From: Lepisosteus oculatus
Lineage: Eukaryota; Chordata; Actinopteri; Semionotiformes; Lepisosteidae
Direction: 5' to 3'
Assembly: GCF_040954835.1 (NCBI RefSeq)
Contig: NC_090704.1
Coordinates: 40,800,979-40,864,978 of the forward strand
DNA length: 64,000 nt
The notes beneath the pieces are model-generated. The model was not told where the DNA came from, searched no databases, and saw only the letters and a program-made list of their open reading frames with translations. Positions within the stretch are counted from its first letter, which is position 1; every line of letters begins with the position of its first letter. The translations under genes and the position numbers were made by a program. Shown here in pieces: positions 1 to 12,600 of this stretch.

Positions 1-622
1 CTTACTACACTTAATAATGTCTGCAGAACCTGGAAATCCCCATTAAGCTGAAGTGTGTTCTTCACATCCATAATGACCTGAGCAGATTCTACAGCCAGGT
101 GGAGCTCATGATACTGCTGGATCTGCTGGATCCTGATTGTTATCCATCTTCTGTCATCAGATGGGTTAACCTTGCACATATTCTGGAGCTCTTTCTCCAG
201 TTCTACATAGCGGTTTTTGTAAACTTCAAAAACGTTATCCACCTCCTCCAATGTCAGTATACCTTTCTTAAGTTTTGAATAGATGTCACGATAGATTTCA
301 TAACATGGCTCAAATATCTCCTCATTGATCACACCAGGTGTCGTCAGGCAAACAAGCTCTGGTTCTGTCTCCTCATCTTCATTAAGATCCCCTGCAGCCA
401 GTTCTTTTGCTTGATTCTCCCAGCACATTTCAAAGATGTAGCTGTCTTTCAAAGTGTGCAGTGTTTCAGCCATCTGTCTGGTCTCTTCGTCAAGATGAAA
501 ATATGTGACCAGCCCCGCCTCTTCAGAAGATATTTCTTCCAGTCTGTGTACAACCATGAACTCACCCAAGTTCTTCACCTCTATGTTGCTTTGGCACTTT
601 GATTCCAGCTCCTCCAAATTTA
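1..622 (-). CDS. rnf213: rnf213 long exon at the window edge (N-terminal arm)
   Basis: Acceptor TTACAG lies just above 622, and the frame is open for about 205 codons to the edge. The text (for example LTLEEVDNVFEVYKNRY and NPSDDRRW, then QYHELHLAVESAQVIMDVK) is alpha-helical and typical of the RNF213 arm that precedes the AAA+ core. The minus-strand bases 5-1 read GTAAG, a possible donor, so the exon may end at 6. Confidence 0.85.
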
Positions 623-3600
623 CTGTAATACATACAGAATGAGAGAAATGTCTTGGTCATATTCTGTACATGCCTTTTCAATATGGCAAACATCTTAAAG
701 ATATTCCTAATTCACACCCCACCTTTTGACTGTGGTATGTGATATTATAAAAATGTTTTATTAAAAACATACAACTTCATAAAGCTTCCAACGAGTACTA
801 CTTCAAGAATGTATAAAAATCACAATTTACCAACTCTCATGCCAGAATTATTCAGCATATTTTAGCAGTCTGGAATTATAGTGAAAACAGTTTGAATAGT
901 GCAATCTCTTTTTACATCTTCTCTTTTATTGATATTTCATTGTAATACGTATTTCTTAAACAACTATTCAATATCAGTTACCAAGCCTTCAGTTCAAGTG
1001 CACATTAGCATACTGTAGATTTAAGACATATTCTGAAATGCTACTCTTTTATAACGTATTAGAGAATGTCAAATATCTGGATTGATTTTGCATAGAGATT
1101 TTGATGTGCAGCTGACCAAGGGCTACTAAAAATTAAAGCTGGACAATTCTCAACTCAAGGTGATTTGTTTTTCAAAAATGCTTTTTTGGAATATCAGTTT
1201 TCTTTTGAGCATACACACCTTTTACATATTCATTGATTTTCCGGCACATTGCGAGAAGACTTTCTACAAGCTTCTTTTCATGCATAACAGACTTCACCTC
1301 AGCTTCCCGCCACTGCAGCAATCTCTTCATGGCCCCAGTGTCCTTACACTGCTCACAGTCAGAGAGGCCTTCTGCAAAACCAAACAATCCTTTTTATGGA
1401 GTTCCATACTTTAACTTTTGCCACTGTAAACTCTTGCTGCAGTCAAGGAGGTTCAGTGCATAAAACAAATACACAGATGGAATTACAACACATTTGTTAA
1501 AAAAACGAATATTTCAAACATAAATCTTTTATTTTAAGCTGGAAATAGAGTCAATTCACTACATAACTTACCTATTTTCAGTAATTCAATAAAACTGGTT
1601 TTCTTTAGAAAGATGTATTTCAGAATCTTTATTTGGATGTCTCCTCTGATGAACTGGTTTGTAATGGCTACGAAAGCTGAGCTTGCAATAGCAATCAGCT
1701 CTTTTGCATCATCTGTAAGCTGATCAACCAGTTTCCCATCTGCACCTGTAAAGAATGAGGGAAAAAAATAAAACTAATTAGCGATCATAGACTGTGATTA
1801 AAAATTTCAATGGAACAACAACAATGGAATTGTCATAAAATACAATTCATACAGTCATACAGTAGCTTCTTCTCTAGAAAGTGTACTTAGATTTAGACAA
1901 TTAAATTCAATAAACATTTTTTGTTTATTGCTATTGCTGTTTTTTAATTTTTATTACTGCTATTTTTCCACTTCACTGAGAATATAAGAAGAGTAAAATA
2001 ATGGTCAGTAGTCAAGATTTTTCTTTTAAAAAGGTGGCAAAATGATACCAAGAGAACCTGGAACTGCACCCGAACCCAAAGAATGTTTTTAAAGTGATCA
2101 ATGTTTTCAAGTTTTCTAACTCAAAAATCATTAAATTGATGCTGTTGTGAATTGTCCCATAAGCACCTTGTAACTGGAAGATGTTCTTGGCTGCAGACCA
2201 GTTGAGCAAGTGCTCGACAAGGACCTCATCACCCTGACGATACTGTCCCCTTGAGTCTCTCGGCCAGGACTTCTCGATGATTGTGGACACCAGCTTTCCA
2301 AACTTCCTAAAATCATGTCTTTTCAACTTTTCGAAGAGACGCCCTTCTGATTTTTCCTGGTAATTAAAATGTTTTTTGGCATATCAACTTCTCAGCATAT
2401 TAAGAAAAGCATTACAGTAAGTTACGCCTACAGTTCTGGAACTGCTTTTAACCCCTTAGTTTGCTTTCTTCCCTGTGACCCACTATTCTAGAAGATTTAA
2501 ATGATGTGTCATCATGAACAAGTACGTCTTTTCCATTAGTAGCATCTTGTAACTCACTGTTTTCCCATTTAACAATGTATGCTTTTACTACCTACATGTA
2601 AAACCCTTCACCTGTCTACTGTATATTAAATATTATCTTACACGGAAATTATGAACTTATCATGATCCACAATAAAAGCAATCTGAAAAAGATATGTACT
2701 ACAGCCATTTAACTTGGGTCTCAACTTACGCATGTAACCATGCATTGAAAAAATGGTGTTGCAGACATATTTGTGTTCTACACTGTCTGGGGGGCATGTT
2801 GTTAACATTGTTAACAAAAAAGAGACATGAGAAAGGCTGGGCATTTTTCAAAAAGGAACCCAACTTAAGTTAATGTATCTCTGGCATACCACATAGAGTC
2901 AGACTGGAATATATACTGCATTGCTGGAATCTGAAGAAGAAACCAGGCCTTAGACTGCTGCCTAACCAATATTTTATCATTCATTTATTTTATAGATAAA
3001 CTTTAATTCTTCAACTACTATATCTGAGATTTGTAACCCCAAATCAATTTAAAGTGAAGAATATTTAGCCACTTATACTTACAGATATGTTACAATACAG
3101 ATAAAAAAGGATGAATAAGATTTAAAATCTGTAACAGTTCAAGCAATTATGGACAGAAAACAAAGATGTATACCTGGCAAATAGAATTGACAGATTCCAG
3201 GGCACATTTTTCAAGGCATCGAGATATGTGCGGATGAGTATTGCTCATCTCTTCATTTTTACTGCAGTAAATTTCAATCTGATTCATTGGAGGCTCCTTA
3301 CAAACAACAACAAAAACAGCAAAACAAAATCACCATAAAGTGAAAAACAATATTTACGAAAAGGCATGCCGTACATAATCAAACGCATCCATCCATGTAT
3401 TTGATTATTATCCATATCTCCAGCAATGTATCATCTAACCAATACAATACAGTGTCACGGGAGAGCTGTAGTCTATCTCGGCAAGGAACCTGCACAAGGC
3501 AGGATACACCCTGGATGAGACGCCAGTCCATCACAGGGCACACACAGATACAAACACACACACTAACTCCAGGTCTAGTTTTCCCTTTGGACTGTTATTC

Positions 3601-6600
3601 CTACAGTATATACCATCTGTATTAATGGAATACAGGATTTCGGTCTATGCACAGAGAACTGAATACTTCTTCAACTGAATAGGTGATCAAATTCATTTTA
3701 GATGCATAATAATTTGGGACTCGACCAGTAAAACTGCCTGTTGAGTCTCTCAGTGTCATTAGCCTGCCTTGAACAGGAGATTCTAAGCAGCATGCAGCTG
3801 TCCAAGAACAAGCAGGGTCTGGTAGGTACAGTAGTCACAGGATCTTCAGCTTGTGGAACGATAAGTGCTGTGAGGATGAAGTATTATCAGGGACAAATGT
3901 AACTCCTGTCTGATCCTTTCTCTACTATAGATCCTATGAGGCTGGCAGTGCAAAACAATGGCACATGGCTCAAGCATGCATGTTTCAGGGGAAATGGCTT
4001 TGATCCTCCCTCCCCTGTAGTGATATGAGGAAGTTGCTGAACAGGCTGGAGTTTTAGTAGCATTCCACATTGCATACTGTATTTACCATTGTTATTCTTT
4101 GTTTTATTATGATTATCTAAACAATCGCTTTTGCAAAAACATCTATTTAGAAGCCACACTGCAAATTGACTTTTCTTTACCCGTTTAAGTTTTCCTTCAA
4201 AATCATTCCGAAGAGTATCCCTCCAGAAACTGGTGAATTCTTTACTTCCAAATGTCAGGGACATTGAACTGTTCCATGCCTAAATTAATTCATTTTTGAA
4301 GAAACAAAAAAAGGTAAAACATACAAAATATAAAGTTGAAAGTGAACTGCACAACACCTAAACTTTATCTAAGTAATGAAGTGCACTATAAACCCAAGAT
4401 GATCCATTCTGCAATCACAAATAACCAAACATGATGCCAAACATCAGTAGGAAGTTCAATGAGCCCAAAGTGTTGCTGAGAACTACTGAACTTTAAATAT
4501 CAACACTTGCCACTTAATTTCCTTGCATTATTAATATCCCATGTAATTTACCTTCTTCATATTTAAGGGCACAATTTCTAACAAAAGATCAGAATTAGTC
4601 ATCATTCCCATGATTTTAGTCACATGACATAATTCCTATGTTTTTAAATCTTTGTCCAAGGTCCAGAAGATGAAAAGGTTTTCTGAGATGCAGTCTTAAA
4701 ATGCTGCACACAGCACTTACAGTATTACACTCTACCACTGTTACACTGGAAAGTGGGATAAGGATAATGGTTTATTCTATGGGCTCTGAAATGTTTTAAG
4801 AAAATGTTTTATACATTCTTATGATTTTTTTTCTTTTACATTTTAATTAGAAAATGATTTACAAAGTTTTTAATGACATGAATATTTTCTCAAGAACCAT
4901 AAAAAATATTTGTCTTATCGAATTTGGTGATGGTTTTATCCAAAATGATTTTAAACCTCCAATTCTCTCTACAAGATTTAGTCCCCATTTATACAGCTGG
5001 ATTACCTGGAGCAGCTCAATAGGTAGAGCAGCAGTGTTGCCCTTAAGATGATTTAACGTTCTGTGTTGCTATACTTAATTCACATTTTTGAATGTCAGTG
5101 TTGGATGATTTATAAAAATGGATAAATCCAATGTCTGGGACACCCACCATGATCTTTAGAAGGTGCAAGAGAAACATGCAAACTCCACACAGACAGACCC
5201 TTAAGGTTGGAACCCAGGACCCTGCAGTCCTAAAAATATTAGGCATCATGCCCCTGCTGATGCCACCCAGATTTCAGAAACTAGCTCAGCCAACACCGTA
5301 CACATCAGCAAATCTTACCTCTATTTCATTGTTAGAAGAGAAATCAATGTAGTAAGTGCCATTCAGCAGTTTGTTACGGAATGTGCTTTTTATCCAATTT
5401 CTAATCATTTGCAGTGTCTCCTGTAACTCATTATTTTTACATTCCAACTCAGTGTCACCACTTTCCATTGTCTACGACATAAGTAAAGAAATATTTATAT
5501 ACACATTATCACATACAATAACTTTTTGATAAATTAAAGGGCAGTGCAAAGCTATTTATCTTTAAAAAAGAATGGGAATCTGTGTGCCACATTATAGATC
5601 ATTTATTGCAGCTGAAATATTAAAGCGAGAATTTTGTTCAAAGAACTTTAAAAAGTAAATGCATGCACATGATTTCAAAATCTTCATAAAAATATCAGAG
5701 GGCATGCTGATACATACCACAGGAGGAAAAAGTCCAGCAAATTCAGCCATCACAATGACTAGGTTCATGCAGCTAATGGGAATCTCATAAAACCTCTGAT
5801 CTTTTGTTAAATTGCAGATGTTTTCCAAAAGTTTCACAGCTGTTTTGAAGCAAGTCTCTCCATAACTGTCACAACTGTAAAAGAAGAAATGTGGCTCAGT
5901 TGCTAACATCTCAACAAACTGAGGGCATATGACTGTGCATCAAAAACTTGTGGCGTTCGTTCAAAAACTGACCAAAATTCTTAATCATGATGATAGATGA
6001 TAGTTTCTTTATACAGAAAATGATGGTATTTCACTGTAATCTGTTTATAATAATGTGTATTACAGTCAGTAAATAATATATATTAATTTTAAAGGAAAAT
6101 TAATTTTAATTTCCTCAATTTCTATTTTTCTACAGCTTTATTCCTCAGACTAAATTCAGTTACTAGCATGTAGTTTCCAAAGCAACAACCTATACTTTTT
6201 AAAATAAATGATTTTTTAATTAATTGGCATTGCAGCTCAAATTACAAAATAAATATCAAAATTATGCAGTCCAAACCTACAATATCAAGCTTAAGTTCAT
6301 ACCTGTACTGTTGCTCACTGGCTTTACTGAAGAGGTGGGATAATAGTTGCTGTATAACCTGCAAAAGTGATTGATATTTAACATGAGTACAGCTGTAATT
6401 TACATTATGTATCTTAAATACTATCATGTTAGTGGGACCAGCAGGGGGTGCTCACCCTGTGGTCCATGTGGGTCCTAATGCCCCAGTATAGTGACGGGGA
6501 CACTATACTGTAAACATGCACCGTCCTTCGGATGAGATGTAAAACCGAGGTCCTGACTCTCTGTGGTCATTAAAAATCCCAGGGCGTTTCTCGAAAAGAG

Positions 6601-9600
6601 TAGGGGTGTAGGCCGGCGTCCTGGCCAAATTCCCCATTGGCCCTTACCAATCATGGCCTCCTAATAATCCCCATCTATGAATTGGCTTCATTACTCTGCT
6701 CTCCTCCCCACTGATACCTGATGTGTGGTGAGCGTTCTAGCGCACTATGGCTGCCATCGCATCATCGAGGTGGATGCTGCACATTGGTGGTGGTGGAGGG
6801 GAGTTCCCATTACCTGTAAAGCGCTTTGAGTGGAGTGTCCAGAAAAGCGCTATATAAGTGTAAGCAATTATTATTATTATTATTATTATTATTATCATCC
6901 ATTGCACGTGAATGCAAAAGTGCAGCAAAGAGCAGATCTGTAAGTGTCTTGAATGATGATTGACATCAGATGAAAAATTGAAAGAGAAAAATAACAACTA
7001 ACCTCATAGTTAGAGTAGGAAATTTCTTGTTTTAATTTGAACATAAATCCGTGCAAAATGTCCAAGAGATCAACTGGTACAGAAGAACTATACTCAGCCA
7101 AGTCTTCCAAATTCAACAAGCACATCCATGAGCGAGACACTAGACGGTCCACTTCAACTAGGTGTTTATTTGCTGTCATCACCTTCATTATAGCCCTTTA
7201 AAAAGGCATTCATGGGTGATTAAGAAGTTCTTACACAGTGCAGTTTTGTTAACCATATACAGCATCACCTGCACTAAGCCTTGCAGTCACTCCAGTGTGT
7301 CACAATAAGGTTTGAAAGATCAATTAATCAAAATTACACCAAAACATTTGATTTCCAGAATCACCATACTTTATTTTCCTTAAACCATGAATACAGAATG
7401 AGATACGTATTGATATTCAGTACCCATAAAGTTACAGTTTCATTAATATTTTGAAATGAAAGAATAATCCTAAAGACCTAATTATACTTTAGCCATAGGA
7501 AATACATCTAAGAATATGTTTCTGCACCAATTGTCTATTCTATGATAGGCATACCTTCGGTCTTGTGAGCTTGACTCAAACTCCATTAACTTGATTCCTT
7601 CAAGCCCAACCCAGGACATAGTATATTTTGAGCTGGCGTTCACTGGCAAAGACTCAAATGGTTGACAGTCGCTTCTCAATAAGTGTAGGAGAGGAATTAT
7701 CAAAACCCACTTGACTAGTTTGGACTTTACTCCTGCCTGACAAAACATCCTCACAGAATCCAAGATGCTGAAAGATAAAATAAAGGGAGTTAACCCAATC
7801 AGCTGTGTCCTAGTGATTATACATTGTTTTCCCTAACTTACAAGTTTTGATTTTCACTCATCTGTTATTATCTTATATACTGTAGTACTAGAACCCTCTT
7901 GTAATAATAATAATAATAATAATAATTCCTTCAATATAGGAAAGTCCAGCAGTGTTACCATCCTCTAGCCTGATCGCATCAGATCTGAGAAGCTAAGGAA
8001 AGCTGGGCATGGTCAGTATGGTCAGTATAAGTGTGAGAAGCTTTTAAGAAATTAGGCTTGACAAACCAATTAGTGCTGTACTATAAGTGGTGCTGGTGGA
8101 CCAGTTGGTGGCACTTTTTCCTCTGGACTAGAAATTCTAAACAAATGTTCTCATCAGATTACCAAGGGATAGATGCTGTAGGAGGTACCATCCTAAGGAT
8201 GAGACATTTAACTGAGTTCACAGACCAATAGATCATTATGCTTTAATTGCTGTGTCCCAACTAAATTAATCTCCGCAAACCTGGTGTAATGTGTGGTAGT
8301 ACTACTGAGACATGATGACTGACGTGCCACCCTGGTGGGTGCTAAACATCCATGGATGGTGGATGAAATCTCCATTAGATTCTTCACACATGAATGGCAT
8401 TGCAGGCACAAATGGGGCAGTGATTCGTATGGGTTCCATTCCAAACCTGGGGTGCTATCTGTATGGAGTTTGTATAATCTCCCTGTGTTCATGTGAGTTT
8501 CTTCTGTGTGCTCTGTTTTCCTCCCACAGTCCAAAGACATACTGGTAGGTAAACTGACTTCTGGGAAAATTGGCATTAGTGAGTGTTTGCTGTGTCTGTG
8601 TGTGCCCTGAGATGGCCTGGCATTACATTACATCCTGGCTGTACCCCACCTTGCCAGGATAGAGTCTGTTTCTCCCACAGCCTGAAGGGAGTTAGAACAT
8701 GGGTGGATGGATGTATTGCATTGTAATACAATAAATCTGATTCCTCAAAGAATCCTAAAAGAACAGTATAACACTCAACATAATATTGCACATTCTAATG
8801 CAGTCCTGAGACTGTTTATGCAAACATAACTGGTTGTTCTCTCTGCAGATCAAAGAAATTGTCAACGTAGCTATCAATCTGGTTTATAAAATATCACTAT
8901 ATTACTCACCATTGTTCATTCTTTATACTCTGCATGAAGTCTGTCCAGTACAAAATGAATTCTTCTTTTGTTTTGTTCGGCAAGCACAAAAGATTACATA
9001 ACCTTGACATCTCCCCAGTTTCCAGAGAGATATGGTATTTGGTCCAAATGACCAGCATAATTACACCAGCCTTTAAAGGGTCTTTGATCAAACCATGACT
9101 CAATTCGTTATTTTTTTGCAACTGAGGAACAATCCTTTCAATCATGAACTCTTTTAAGAGGCTTTTTACCTGAAAGAAAAATTACACATTACATGTTACA
9201 CCCAATGACTGATTTATTGCGAATCACATAAAGAGATCAAGTAACAAGAAACAAGAAGAAAACAAAAATACACAGCAAATCTGAACCTCATTTGCTTCCA
9301 AGACAATGAATGATTTTGTTCTGTATTTCCTATTTTATAATATGGATATTTGTTCTGCTTTTAATTATGGTTTAAAATGAAGTTACTAGTGCTTCCATTT
9401 TGAACCTTACCAATGGCATGGAAAAAATATTAACTTGTCTCTTAAACAGGTTCAGACACATGATCTGCCATAATGGATATCAACCTATTACTTAATCAGT
9501 AGGAGGCCAGTACAACTGGAACCCTTCTATTAAAAATACACTTTAGCCTAAAAATGATTTACCTCTTTCTCCCCATACTCCAGAGAGGACCACCTCTTAT

Positions 9601-12600
9601 GGGTGTCTTCATACACAAATGGGTCCTTGTATGTCTCATAAAACTGATTAAGTTGGGTGAAACAACTTTTCCAATTAATGTCACCCCAGAGCTGGAGAGG
9701 TTCAAAGATTGTTTCCAGCATGAACTTGCCAGCAATCTGTCTTCCTTTCACAACTTTATTCTTTTCTTCAGACCAGACCAGGTTTTTAAGACGTGCCATC
9801 ACACCTTTAGAAGGCTCAACACAGATTATGTCATCATATTGATGCCACTCTCCTAAAAAGCACAAGAAAAAGAGGAATGGTATATTGCGCCACTTTAACA
9901 TTTTATTAAATATTTACATGAAATACGTACTTTCTTTTATCAGAAACTACTTAACTAGGCAGAAGGCATCTAATATTTGTCAGAGTTCTGTCCAGACAAA
10001 CAGAGAATATATCTTGCTGTACCTTGTTCACTTAAAAGATGTGGCTTGATGAATAAGCATCTGTTAACAAAATTCTGCGTATCCAGTTTATAAATGTGCT
10101 CAAACTCCATCTCATACTTTTTTCCTTTGTATTTGTATACAACATATTTATATGGTATAGAGACAGATGCATGTTTTTTGGATGTTACTAGCCGGCCTTC
10201 AACAAGAAACCCATGTTCCCCTAAATTCCTGCAAAACAAAATACAAATGTCTGACTTAATACAAAGCTCGTTTGTTTAATCCAAGGATTTAGTTGTTATT
10301 TTAACAAAGATTTTTCCAATAGGTTGTTCATGTAGTACGTTTAAAAATATGCATGCTTACCGAGTAACATCCATTTTAACTGTATCCTTGTCCCATGAAC
10401 CAATCCGTTCTCCAGCTCGCAAGTAAACTAAATCCTGTTGTGGGTTTAGTTTAAAATCCTTAGAGAGGACAGCATGGAAGCAAATGGTGAGTCTGTCAGC
10501 AGCAGGAATAAGCTGTGAAGGCTCTAAGCTGCAAAATGGTTAAATAAAAAAGGAGAAATTCAGTGTAACTTTCAGTTCATCCACAAGAATTATAAAAGTC
10601 GGATGATGAAACTACAAGTGTCCAAAATCAAACTTTATACATGAAAACCAAATAAATAATTTGCCCCTTGTTAAAAAGGTTATTTAAAAATCTTAACAAA
10701 CATTTTCCTTTTGTTAAGGAAAACAGTTTGCAATTTAAATTATGAATGTAAATAGCATTGCTGCCTCACAGCGGAAACATTCGACAGCGTCATTCCAAGA
10801 CATTCCTAAGACAGCAAAATCTGTATAAAAATGTAAAAATAAATGCTTTCATAGAAAATCAAGAACAATTAATGCAAACAAATTATTTTGAATTCTGAAT
10901 GCTTTGTGATAAGGCACTACCTGGATTACTGTAACTCTAAGAGAGAAAGAGAAAATCAAGACACAATTGCATAACTATATCATAATACATACTTCTTAGG
11001 TGGATCCACTTCCTTGTTCTTCTTTTTCCGGGTTACCACTTTAAAATCATCATTCTCACTTTGCTCGTGGGTTGAATCCTTTTGCTCCGAGATTCCCGAA
11101 GAAATAGGAGTTGAATCAGTGCTGCTGGGTGACTGCTGCACTTCCGTGCTCTCAATTTGTTCACCTCGAGATTTCAAGGAGTTTTCCACCAATTCTTCCT
11201 TTTTTAGACTCTTATTTCCATGGGATACGCTCTCGTCTGCCTGTGTTCAAAAACCAGACAACCAAAAACAATTCATTATAAAGCAGCAAGTACAAAGGCA
11301 TAACTGAATATCTTATTTCCCAAACAAGGAAGTGAAAAGGCTTCAGAATTGCAGGCGTTCCAGCAAGGATTTCTGACAGTCCTGCTTTTGTTTTTGGATT
11401 TGGGGAAGAGAATTATAGAACAAGTAACAAGTCACCTTGAGAGATAATTGTTTATTGTTTTTTTTTTCAATTTTAAATCAATTAATCCAGGACTTTCTAA
11501 AATTCCATATTAATAAATGTGACACTTTTACCAGAGCGGTGCGGTGGCTCTGTGGCTAAGGATCTGCGCCTGTGGCCGGAAGGGTACCGGTTCATATCAC
11601 GCAGCCAGCAGAGGAATCCTACTCCATTGGACCCCTGAACAAGGCCCTTATCCCCAACTGCCAGGGGCGCTGCAGGGGCGACTCTGCGCTCTGACCCCAA
11701 GCTCCTCTCCCTGTCTGTGTGTCTCAAGGAGAGCAAGCTGGGGTATGCGAAAAGGCAAATACCTAATAGAAAAAATTGTATAGGGCCAATAAAGTGATCT
11801 TTCCTTACTTTCCACTTTTTGATAGTGTCCTCTCTTATATTTGGGATAAAATAGAGCTTAAAAACAGACAAAAAAAAACTCTGCATCTTTTCTTAAAAAA
11901 AAAACAAAGTTATATTACCTTCGCCTTATTCTGTGAAGCATGGGCCTTTCCTTTATTAGCAGAAGTTGTGGTATTTATTTTTTGGTTTTGCAGTGCATCA
12001 TTTTTTGAACGCTCTGCTGTCTGTCTTGTTTGCTCCACGGCAGCATTCTGAACAAGTTTTGTCTGCTGCACGTTTGCCATGTCCTTTCCGCTCTTGACAC
12101 TTTTGTTATCCGTGGCCTTCGTCTGCGGTTGTTTAGGTTTGCCTGCAGCTTGAGGTTTTTGCTCAAGGTCTTGCTGTCTCGCAGGCTCGGCTGGCTTCGG
12201 CTCTGCCCCTGGAGAAGACGCAGAAGCCTCTCGTGTGGCATTTCGGCTACAGTGAGAGGAGCTGCTGCCTTCTGTGCTCCGTTGTGCACTTCCAGTTTGC
12301 GCGCGATGTGGAGTAGGAGAGGAGTTGCTGCCTTCTCTGCTCTGTTCAGTGCTTCCAGTCTGCGCTTGAGGTGGAATGAGATAGGAGTTGCTGCTTTCTG
12401 TGTGCTGCTCAAGCTCAGGGTTTTTCTGTCTCTCAGGCTCCGCTGGCTTCTGCACGGCCCCTGGAGAAGACGCAGAAGCCTCTGGTGTGGAGTGATGGCT
12501 ACAGCGAGAGGAGCTGCTGCCTTCTGTGCTGGGTACAACACTTCCTGTTTGCTCCTGAGATGGAATAAAAGAGGAGTCCCTGCCTTCTGCGCTCGTTTCA

